A DNA stretch of 64,000 bases from Pholis gunnellus (taxonomy: Eukaryota > Chordata > Actinopteri > Perciformes > Pholidae), in contig OU342819.1 in the NCBI GenBank assembly GCA_910591455.2, positions 12,002,906-12,066,905 on the forward strand. The letters run 5' to 3'. The stretch's first letter is position 1. Each line of letters starts with the position of its first letter. The translations under genes and the position numbers were made by a program. The notes below the pieces were generated by a model. That model ran no database searches. It was not told the DNA's origin and worked only from the letters and a program-made list of their open reading frames with translations. Below are positions 12,293 through 24,300 of the stretch, one piece after another.

Positions 12293-12823
12293 GAAGCGAT
12301 GGAGAAACGGCAACTAACTATGCCAAGCTTTTTAACACTGCAGGCGTTTCAGAATTCCGAGTGCAACTGTATAAAGACAACATGACAGATTTTGTTGTGA
12401 AGAAAACCAAGAGAGACGTAGCATCAGATAAGGTTAGACATTCAGTTAAGGCTATTATGGTCCCACGAAAACATGCGACTGGAGATGTGAAACACAAAAG
12501 TAAGAATAACAGTCGAGCACAGTAAGCATGGAATGAATCATTTTATACAAACGACGCACTCAGCTGATTTCGTAGACATGCCTTGACTTGAAGCCTTTTT
12601 ACAGTTGAAAGCCGCCTTCAGTGTAGGATCAGGCTGATCCACGTCAGGGAAACAGCCAATACAGCATCAAACGCAGCCTTCTTGTTGCTTATTTGGCTCG
12701 AGTTACCCCTGCTGTTTTTTTTCCAGTGGAGTTGGACCTCACCAGAAACTGTCAAGGAACATCGTCTTGGCTTTCCAGAGTATGATTCAGCTGAGAAACA
12801 TCACAGATCACGAGACAAATTAG
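12293..12823 (+). CDS. unidentified two-exon coding candidate, 3' end of a gene
   Basis: I do not recognise this protein. A strong polypyrimidine tract with acceptor AG at 12291-12292 opens a frame (phase 1) beginning SDGETATNYAKLFNTAG and continuing through EFRVQLYKDNMTDFVVKKTK for about 75 codons to 12521. There a GTAAGC donor at 12522 fits. A T-rich tract with AG at 12725-12726 opens the next segment, and the phases match (2+1), giving GVGPHQKLSRNIVLAFQ and ending HETN before TAG at 12821-12823. Composition is polar and Lys-rich, looks protein-like, and has no transmembrane segment. Alternative donors at 12433 (phase 0) and 12500 (GTAAGA) would give other reading frames. No upstream exon was found between galnt12 and here, so this could be the tail of a short gene, a decayed gene, or chance. 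Confidence 0.35.
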
Positions 12824-12929
12824 ATTTTTGAGCTTCTGCAGTGCAGTGGTTTGATTTCAAAACCACACACGGTTTTTATTGGCTTTGCCAATGATGTTTG
12901 GTTTGTTGGTCTCTTTGGTCGAGACTGAG

Positions 12930-13440
12930 ATATCTCAGCAACTTTTTGGTGGATTGCCATGAGATTGAGTACAGATATCCACGATGCCCAGAGAATAAAT
13001 CATGATGACTTTGGTGATCCCCTAACTTTCCCTGTAGTGCCACCGGCAGGTGAAACTGTCACTTACCCCGAGTGTTATCTTAACATCTAATACATTGTGG
13101 GAGCAAAAATGGTGCCATAACTTTTGTCTCCAGCACCATCATCAGGCCAACATTTTAATTTGTCTAATTTGGGTTCGATACTGGTTTATGACTAAATACC
13201 TGCAAAGCTAGACATATCAGCCTCAGTTGTGCTTTGTGTTTAACAGTAATTAGCACATGTTGGCATGCTGCCAACACCCAAACTAAAGTGGTAAACATCA
13301 TACCCGCTAAACATCTGCATGTTAGCATTGTTGTTGCAAACATGTCACCAGCAGCATCGCTGGGCCTCAGTACAGCATCTCAGAGACGCTTTTGGTGTAT
13401 GTTCAGATTACAGCATATTGTTTGACAGTTACTCAACAAA
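12930..13440. repeat. degenerate percomorph interspersed repeat
   Basis: The stretch reads like a repeat I know from many perciform genomes. It has phrases such as TGGATTGCCATGAGATT, CAGAGAATAAATCATGATG and GACTTTGGTGATCCCC, then a TTAGCAC / ATGTTAGCAT-rich second half. These are typically palindromic, MITE-like units without coding capacity. This copy is diverged. Family name not assigned. Confidence 0.6.
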
Positions 13441-14756
13441 TCTATTTTTAAACGTGGATAAATAATTAGAGGAACATTAGTTCAGGGGCATCAAACATGT
13501 GTTCGAGATGTAACTTTCTCTTTCATACAGTGAAAAACGGTTTAAATGTTCTTGAGGTCGCAGGGAAAGTTAGACAATACATTCTAAAATGACGCCACTG
13601 GCCTTTTAGCACAACATCTTGATTGTTGCACCTGCACTTGGTGTAGGTCGACCAACTGTTCTTTCTTTTTTTCTTTTTATTCAGCTTAGTTTAGAAGATT
13701 GCTCATAATCAGTGGCCACTTTTTCTTTGTGGTGTTGGAGGTGTTCGTAATCAAGGCTGATCACTATTTACAAGCAAGCAGTTTCTGTTGTGATTTTCAA
13801 CTACTCGATCAACTGACAGGCTCTTGCGCGCTTCTGTGTTCTTTTGATTATGTTTCTATGACAAATTCTAGACTAAATAAAGGCAGTTGCACGTGACACA
13901 TTTGACTCTAAATAGCTACATTTCGGAGTGCATTTAAAAACAGATGCAGATGTAATACACCAGAATCTCAGAGTGCAGATCTTGTCTGATATTTACGGTC
14001 ACACTGCTGATGTATATAATTATGACAAGCATTTCCATGGTGAGATTAAAGAGGACAGCCACAGCCACAGCACACACTTGTCCCACAGCGAACGGACATG
14101 GCAGAGCCAGGACATGTTGAGTGTGTGTTATTGCTAATGTAATGTGATGACATGGATTGGGATATAAATAGGAATCGAGACAACTCCCTCTGCTGTGTTT
14201 TCTTATATTTTGTGCACACTTTCCTCTCCACATTCACATTCTGACAGATGTTCCTCGACTGTAATTCTTTCATACTTTAATGCCGGATGCCATGTTGAAA
14301 CTTGTCTAAAAGCAAATCATGTTTGGCAGAAATGATGTACTCTGCTAAAGAGAACACCAGAGTCACATGGACTCACACTCCGGCAGACTGTGATTTTTCA
14401 CAGCCTCCCCCAACATTGCCCACATTGACAGAATACCTCTTTAATATGTTCTTACGAGATAAAATGCTTCCACGGGCGATTAACCATTCCACCCCACTCC
14501 CATTCATTTCACTTCATCAGATTACTTGATTGCTTGGTAAATGCACTGCCTCTAGCCCAGGGGAAATCTACTGTACGTATGTATTTCCTTTGGACAAAAT
14601 GAGACGTGGTTGATTTATTTTTCCTCGCACGCTTGTGTTTTTAAGCCATTTGAGCAGCCTTACTTCAGTTCAGACAAGCGTACCTCAGGTTTTCAGATAT
14701 TATAAATCATTTCCAACACATTTTTTATATTCAGGTCTAGGTGGCCTAGAGCTGTT
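13441..14756. other. intergenic, nothing recognised
   Basis: AT-rich sequence between two repeats. No open frame with splice signals or similarity was found on either strand. Confidence 0.5.
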
Positions 14757-14965
14757 TTTATGAGTAGGTTGTGACTCGCGGAATAGCTTAGCATTTTGGG
14801 AAATATTCTTATTCGGTTTCTTGCCGAGAGTTAGATGAATAGATTGATACCACTCTCATATTTGTCTTTTATCTTTGAAAAGAGCCAGGCTAGCTGTTTC
14901 CCCCTGTTTTTAGTCTTTATGCTAAGCTAAGCTAACCAGCTACTGGCTCCATCTTCATATTTAAA
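14757..14965. repeat. percomorph interspersed repeat, copy 1
   Basis: Contains the phrases GCATTTTGGGAAATATTC, CTTGCCGAGAGTTAGATG, GATTGATACCACTCTCAT and the GCTAAGCTAAGCTAACC block with CAGGCTAGCTGTTTCCCCC. This combination is a very common non-coding repeat in percomorph genomes. A shorter second copy lies at 16748-16822. Confidence 0.65.
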
Positions 14966-15129
14966 GTTACTGTGAGGAACTTTAAAAACTGGTAATGAAA
15001 CGGATGCCATGAACGACATAAGTAATTGAGACCATCAGTGAGAAGATTGACTATTTCTTAGTTATTCTTCATGTTTGGCATTTATGCTAATGGTTCAGAT
15101 TCAATGCAAAATCTGACAAATTCACGCAG

Positions 15130-15568
15130 GTTCACCAGAAAGTCCTTCAGCTCAGACTCCAGTCAGGCCTCCAGCAGCAACAAGCCCGATGCGGCCGGAC
15201 CTATAGATCCGGCTTCTCTGCCGCCTTCGACCCGCAGACGGAGCTCCGGCAGGAGGAAGAGAGGTCCGCGCCCTGTAGCAGCGTCTCCTCCTCCTGGCAG
15301 GAGCAGAGCTTCACTTCGCTGCTGGAGGCCCAGGCCGTATTGCTGGAGGGAAGGGAGGCACGGGAGAACCACAACCAGGACTGAGTGGGGCAGACTGTCA
15401 GATCCTGCTTCAGTGAAAATGGATTTTGGTGATCCAGAAACACTACCACCTTTGTCCACAGGGACTGTCAAAATCAATACAAAAGTTCCTTGTAGTAGCT
15501 TTAACAGATACGAGAGTGGTTTCAACTCAGAGCAACATGGACCATCCACTCCTGAGCAGGATCATTAA
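15130..15568 (+). CDS. unidentified coding-like patch with two competing frames
   Basis: A GC-richer patch follows an AG at 15128-15129. One frame runs from 15130 for 84 codons to TGA at 15382-15384. It is Gln/Glu/Leu-rich, contains FSAAFDPQTELRQEEERS and SWQEQSFTSLLEAQAVLLEG, and suggests a helical or coiled-coil tail. A second frame is open from upstream (ATG at 15071) to TAA at 15566-15568. It begins Ser-rich, passes through an Arg/Pro-rich low-quality stretch, and ends with PLSTGTVKINTKVPCSS. At most one frame per segment is likely real. A frameshifted pseudogene would also explain why protein-like text swaps frames. The phase-0 start fits the alternative donor at 12433 of the upstream candidate. 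No family recognised. Confidence 0.3.
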
Positions 15569-16747
15569 CAACCTAGCTGAAAGGCTATAGATACTGTGCC
15601 CCTAATCTTCAAATACATCAGAGGAATTTGTGGTATTTAGAAACAATGGGAGACTTCATTTTAGCTGTTCAGAAATGGCCGAGTGAGATCTCGTGGCCTG
15701 ATGCTGTTTTCTCATCACTCTCCCAGGAGATGAAATAAGTCCCACACCTTGACGTGCTGCCGATTTGGAGCGCTAAAGACGTTGACATTGCTTTTCACAG
15801 TGTATGATTAAATTTAATTCTGCCTCCTCTTGAGGGGCTTTTTCACTTAAGGGGGCTAGTGATGCAGGTCAAATGAACAGATCCCTTGCTGGTGGCAAGG
15901 TGCAGTCATGTGTGAATTAAACACCTCGTCACTCTGCAGAGGAAGTGTCAGCTGTGTAGTAAGTTAACTGTGATGGTCTTCCACATTTTACCATTGAGCA
16001 TGCATGAGCCTTTACATCAATATTTATTTTACGCAGCAGTGAGCTTCTTCAGAGTTCATTCCGAATGGAAACATTTATTTTAAATATCATTTTCCTGCCA
16101 GAGAATGAACCACTGTAGTCTATCAGTTGCATGTGCTGAAGCAGCAGAGGCCGTGGATGAGAAACTGGTGAGGATAAAAGTAGCGAGAAGCAGTCAAGTT
16201 TTAAACTCAAGCATCTGAGAACTGGCTAATGTTCTTTTAAGAGAGAGGCAGCACTTAGAGTTCTTTAGCAGTCTCCAAGTCTGGGGAGAAGAAAACATCC
16301 CTGCCTCTGCATAATTCATTACTATGTGATGATGATGATGTGCTTGGTCAGACAGACAACCAACTGGCAATGGGAATTTAACTTAGATTGATGCAGCATA
16401 CACATGTATTAATCATGCAAGTCAGTGAACTGATGCCTTAACCATGTGTTGATAAAACGACATTAATCATGGGAAGTCTCTCGATGTGGTCACACTGCCT
16501 TCAACATTGGTACAAGTGGTTTTACTTTCTAAGTGAATACTAATGTTGTAGAAGTTAGCTGACAAAAAAGAAATCTAAACACAATGGCCCATTCTAATTG
16601 TTTCGGAGGCTTTCAGCCAAATCTCATGGCCTTTGTCAGGTGATGGAGTTGAACTGGGAAAGCTGACAAAAGGCCAATAGATGTTCTTGAAAGCGTTAGA
16701 AACAACAAGCACCCTGGACCTTGATAATTGAGATTTTGTTGAGCTGC
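15569..16747. other. intergenic, nothing recognised
   Basis: No convincing open frame or repeat. An ATTAAA at 15807-15812 could serve as a poly(A) signal for the 15.1-kb patch if that is transcribed. Confidence 0.4.
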
Positions 16748-16822
16748 CGTTGGGAAATGTGCTTATTCACTTTCTTCCCGAGAGTTAAATGAGAAGATTG
16801 ATACCGTTCTTAATCACATCTA
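16748..16822. repeat. percomorph interspersed repeat, copy 2 (truncated)
   Basis: Repeats the core of the 14757-14965 element: GGGAAATGTGCTTATTCAC, CGAGAGTTAAATGAGAAG and GATTGATACCGTTCTTA. It lacks the GCTAAGCTAAG half. Confidence 0.6.
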
Positions 16823-19108
<2,286 letters not shown>

Positions 19109-19404
19109 CTCTCTGCCATCACAGATGCTCCTTCAAGCTCGTTATTTCTGGGACTGTCAACTCGTGGCTTGTTGTGCTGGTTGGGTAATGCATCTTAAGC
19201 CCGGCTATCAAATATGAATAAAGCACTGACTTCCTCATCTATCTTTCATGGCTTTCATTTGTTAAGCTATCTGCCTGCAAAAATATTTTGCATATCCCCT
19301 TTCTGCTGTGAATGATGTGCTCAAGCAGCGGTATTATAAAACTGAACATAGCGTTCTGGTTCGTGTGAATATTATTGTTCAGGGGGGGATTTAGTTAAAA
19401 TATT

Positions 19405-20790
19405 AGTTTTTTACGACATCATGATTGAGACTGCATATGCAGAGAGGGGGAGTTTACTGTGTATGTGCTAGTCTTTTTCAATTATCAGCGTGTGTGTGTG
19501 TGTGTTAGTGTGCAGGCCCATGTGCCCAATTCTGTGTGCATGCACGTGTTTGTCTGGATGCATTTTTATCATTTTCCGTGCATAAATGAAAGTGTATAAG
19601 AATACATTTTACATGTATTCTATATTTGAACGTGTCCACAGAAAAGAATTCTGGGACTGAGCTGTTTTCTGCGCATGGACTTGACACTGCACTCCACAGT
19701 TCACATTGCTGAGCCATTAGGTTGACGCCGTCAGCAGTCCACAAGCAATCCCTGATCAATACTCACAATGGAGCTCAGAGAGGCCGGGCATCTCCTGTGT
19801 CCATTAGTGCAATCACCGGTGGGGAGAAACGGTAGCTATATCAACGAGTGTTCTTCATTCACCTCGTGGAGCCATCTTTATCAGAGCCACGCCAATCGGC
19901 TCACACGTATAAATCATCCAGTGGCTTTTAACGTCTTGAGAGCGCACACCTAACTTTCCTGGTGGATGGAAGGAGTTGTGTATAATTAATGTTGGTGGGG
20001 TGAGCTGAGGTGGGAGGTCTTGGAAAGCTGCCGCCAACCCCTTCCATCTCAGGGCACGTGTGCTGCGGGGCCGCCGCACATGCGCACGCATCAACATAAA
20101 AAAACTCCACCCGCAGAAATGCCTGGAGATTCTTTTTCTGCAAATGATTCCCCATCTCTCCATCTTATTCCCCCTCAATGCCGCCGTAGAACTTTTTGCT
20201 CTCTCCGCCCTTGGCTCTATCTTATTTTCACTCTCTTGAAAGTGTATCATCACTTTGAGCACAACAGTTTAAACACGATTTTCTGTGCATTTGTGTGAAT
20301 GTGTTTTTACAATCATAATTGATATTAGAAATTTTCATTCCATGAGTTTTTACGACATGATTGAGACTGCATATGCAGAGAGGGGGAGTTTACTGTGTAT
20401 CTGCTAGTCTTTTTCAATTATCAGCGTTGTGTGTGTGCGTTAGTGTGCAGGCCCGTGTGCCCAATTCTGTGTGCATGCACGTGTTTGTCTGGATGCATTT
20501 TTATCATTTTCCGTGCATAAATGAAAGTGTATAAGAATACATTTTACATGTTACATGTTTCCATTTTAACGGCCTGACAGCTCTCTGAGGCCCGGCTTTG
20601 TGAGAAAGCTGTCCCTGTTCAGATCATAGTGTCTGTCCTGGATTTGCAAACAACACAGAAAATAATTCTGGGACCGAGCTGTTTTCTTTTTGCTCTCTCC
20701 GCCCTTGGCTCTATCTTCTTTTCACTCTCTTGAAAGTGTATCATCACTTTGAGCAACAGTTTAAACAAGATGTTCTGTGCATGGCCATGC
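19405..20790. repeat. mosaic tandem duplication
   Basis: Three blocks occur twice in direct orientation. Block 1 is about 19408-19620 and 20345-20560 (offset near 936 bp). Block 1b is 19639-19670 and 20656-20687. Block 2 is about 20187-20296 and 20682-20790. In the second copy block 1b joins block 2 directly, while in the first they are about 520 bp apart. The second copy has about 95 extra bases between blocks 1 and 1b. Identity is high by eye. No coding capacity seen. Confidence 0.85.
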
Positions 20791-22177
20791 ATGTGAGGAG
20801 TGTGTGTCTGTGTAAGTCAGTATACTGCCGCTTGCTTTTGTGTGTACATAGGCTGTAACTGCATACCCACTAATTAGAGTGACAGCTTGTATTAATAGTG
20901 TGGGGCTAATATGCGATAGCGTGACTCCAGCTTTTCCACTAGCCCTTTTACCCTGCTCTTTCGACACCTCAGGCCCTAATTATCGAGCTTACGATCTGAC
21001 ATCCGACTGCGAAAATAGAGACGACACATTGGCATATTGTCACTTCCGACTTTAGACTGAACCTCTTCAAACCTGAGGTTACTATGCATTCCACAGACTT
21101 TCTCCATCTTGCCCGTCCACCTCTGAGCACGTCTGAACGCCGCGTAGAAACAGAATCATCTTAAATCCGGAAATGTTTGAAATGAATTGATTTAAAATGT
21201 CCAAGTCCGAGATTATGCATGCAAATAATTCTGCATGTCAAGGGTGGTTAATCAGTCTCGCAAAACAATAACACTACAGCCGACAGTGGTTAGCTTTCAG
21301 TGCGTATTACTAAAATTGAGGTTGATATTTTTACACATGTTGTAATATTAAGTGGGGTGAAGTATACAGCCAGTATGAATCAGACAGCAGTTCTTATACA
21401 TATACAAGGATTTTTTTACACGACAGACACAAATCCTTGCGTGGATCACACAACGTTTTCTCACAAGTCAATTGTACACCACCATGCCACACAAAATGTT
21501 TTCAGAAAATATCTATCTACGTATGTATTTACATTTGCCTGACAAACGCACACATTCTGCGCATGTGCTCTGTTTTAATCTTGTTATATTCAACCTGCAG
21601 GCGTGTGGAATTGCTGCTAAAATGATCAGCCTTGCTACAGAGCAGCTATGCTGCAGCTGACGTTGAAAACATTCATTGTAAGTGTGATTATGTAAGACAT
21701 AGTTCTTGCTATTACTAAGACTTGACAGTAATCAAAATAGTGTCCTCCCACAGCACAGCCGCAGCCAAAGCTCTTTTGAAGGCAGTGGCCTACTTCATAC
21801 AGTCTCTTCTCATATTCTTGATTTAATTTCAGAATGGAATAAGAAGAGCTATGATAACCTCTTCTGACCAGGACAAATGTAGCATGTCCGTTTAAGATTA
21901 TCTCTCTAGGGTGCACAGCAGAGGACATCCCTTAAATCAGAAACATGCAGTGAGCATTTTCTGTCCACTCTGACACAATAGTTGGCCTGGGAATCCTGGG
22001 GAGGCTTAGTCCCCTGCTGTGGTGCTGTCAGATTCATTTCTATTTGCCGTAGTTGTTGTCTGTCTTTCCACAAACCATAGTTTGTTCTTTTTTTTTTTTG
22101 CATTTGACACTTTTGCAATGATAATTACATTCAAGTCACATAGCTAAGCTAAGCTAAGTTTTTCCCTAAATAAACAC
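20791..22177. other. intergenic, nothing recognised
   Basis: AT-rich sequence with only short random open frames. A GCTAAGCTAAGCTAAG run at about 22144-22159, just before the SINE, resembles part of the 14757-14965 repeat. Confidence 0.5.
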
Positions 22178-22311
22178 CCTGGGGTGCCCTGGTAGCTCAC
22201 CGAGTTAGACCGCAGTGACATGGGTTCAAGTGCGGCCCAAGGCCCTTTGCAGTATGTCATGCCCTCTATCTCACCCTGCCCTTCCTGTCAATCTCACTAT
22301 AAATAAAGCAG
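22178..22311 (+). mobile_element. tRNA-derived SINE
   Basis: The head resembles a tRNA gene: GGTAGCTCACCGAG fits a degraded pol III A box and GGTTCAAGTGC at 22223-22233 fits a B box (GGTTCRANNCC). The body carries the phrases GCGGCCC, CCCTTTGCAGTATGTCATGC and CCTTCCTGTCAATCTCAC, and the end is ATAAATAAAGC. This layout is that of the common percomorph tRNA-derived SINE. B-box decay suggests an old, inactive copy. Confidence 0.75.
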
Positions 22312-22599
22312 AACTCCCCCCCCCTCCACAAAAAAACTGTGAGAATCCCTGTAAGTCATAGTCATAGACAACACTTATTGCTGTTTTGAATGCATTTCCA
22401 GATTCTAGTCTGAATGTCAACATATTACATTTTCGGCGAAATAAAGAAAATGTTATTTGTTTCCCAAGTTGTGCATTAGTAATATGAACTGTTATTAAAC
22501 AGTGTGTATATATATATATATAAAGATGTACAAAACAAAAGCTATTATGTGAAGATGAGTACAGCCTCCTCTTCCTCTTCACAGAGTCTTCAGGATGGT

Positions 22600-24300
22600 T
22601 GTAACGTTACTTTAGTTGTTGTCAGCCTCTGCAAGCTGACAAATAAATGTCAACCATGAGCTCCTAAACTAGCTTTTGTAACGCACGAGGCTCGAGGATA
22701 CGCCGAAATGAATTGTCATTTCCGGTGAACATATTCGTTTTTTTTGGAGAAGGAAAGCGTTAAAAAAATCTGTCAGTAAACGTCTTCTTTATTCTGCAAG
22801 ACTAACTTTGGTCTCAGAGGGATCGAAGAGTCTCTGAACAGTGCGGACGTGTCTTCTAAAGAGAGGTAGTGTTGACGTTATGTTATTGTCAAACGTGTTG
22901 TTTTTTTAATAAAGTTTGGTTTGGATTCGTCATATCAACACTAACGGTAACTCGTAGATAGCCAGTGAATGGTGGACGTAAGAGGCACAAACTGGAGCTG
23001 ACTTTATCAGAAAGGTAAGGCATTGGTTATAACTGTAACGTTAGCTCCTTGTGTTTTATTTTGGCTAATTTGGTTTGACAAATGAGTCAGCTTCAGTCGT
23101 AACTATTATGCTAATTGTTGCTACACAGCTTTATCTAAGCAATTTGCTATGTTTCCAAGCAACTTTTCCCTTTTGCATCTATGTCATGTTATTTGTGTAT
23201 TTGCAAAGGTGACTAAACCTCTTTGAGCAGTACCATGTAAACATGTGTGTGCTAGTTTTTCACCGCCTCAAAGTGGAATAGCAGCAGCACCCACTGATAT
23301 AAATATCATGTTTATTGTCCCAAAATAATAATAGTGGTATGTACATAATGGACTGACTTTAAAGACAAAGAAACCTAATATTAACCATGCCACTTTATCT
23401 GAATCAGGGGGGGCCCTGCGCCCACACAGGTGTTTTCACTTAATTTCCCTGATTAGCACTGCGTTCACATATTCCTTTTACTTTGATTGCATACTGCAGC
23501 TTACAAAGTATGTACTGTTGCATGCGGTATGCATTCAATTGGGACATGCACTACTTCCTCATAACATGGCACCTTGAACTTGTGTCTCTCTTGTTGTTAT
23601 ACCTGCTGCGCAGAGGACTGAGGGTCAGAATGGGCAGAAAATCCTGCTGGCTTACATACTGCAAAGTGAAACATGATATCCTGGTATGTTTGGCATACTG
23701 CATTTGACATACTATGTATTGGGGCATACTAAATCGTTTTCTGGCATACTGAGTAGTGTGTGTATTGAAATGCACCATGCGACCTGTCCTCAGGACAAAT
23801 TTTTGACTCGAAGGAATACTTCCTCACCCTCGAATTCTTGAGAAAACTTAGTTTTTCTGGCATGCCTCCACGGTGAACAGAGAATCCCAAAATGGAGTGG
23901 AGACGGTAGTGAAGGACACAAAAAAAAGAAAATAAACCTGGCCTCCATTTACCTCTATTCATCAAGGATTTACTCCCTTTGTTGATTCTTCGTTCAGCAT
24001 GGAGGCGTTCGAGAAAAGCAACGTTTTCTTCAAGAATTCAAGGTAACTGAGTAATTATATGTATACAAATAGTAATTTTCTCCTTTTTTCTTTCTTATTG
24101 GTTTGTTGCTTTTGGTAACTCTCTCTACTTGTTGGCCGTGGTTCCTTTTCATCCCAACGTGCTCCTGAACCTGTAGGAAGACTGTCCTGATTTCAAATCT
24201 AATCACTGTTCTATGTGTTTTAAATGTAGCTATTTGTAGATAGCCAGTGAATGGTGAAATGGCGGAGGTGTGAGGAACTTACCTATTACCTGCATTTCAA
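22600..24300. repeat. composite repeat-rich region
   Basis: A 21-base word (GTAGATAGCCAGTGAATGG plus TG) is found at 22954-22974 and again at 24236-24256. A cluster of the word GCATACT or close variants spans 23480-23760, and a foldback element sits at 23795-24055. The area looks like nested decayed DNA-transposon fragments. No protein-coding capacity. Confidence 0.5.
23795..24055. mobile_element. foldback (inverted-repeat) element, MITE-like
   Basis: The left arm (about 23800-23905, with GAATTCTTGAGAAAAC and GCCTCCACGGTGAAC) pairs with the reverse complement of the right arm (about 23960-24055, reading GAATTCTTGAAGAAAAC and GCCTCCATGCTGAAC). Arms are roughly 95-105 bp with mismatches. An ATG followed by a GTAACT donor in the right arm looks gene-like, but is explained by the palindrome. 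Confidence 0.6.

Noticed and set aside
23998..24043. ATG plus 14 codons followed by a splice-donor-like GTAACT.
   Set aside because: Lies in the arm of an inverted repeat, so it is explained as transposon sequence.
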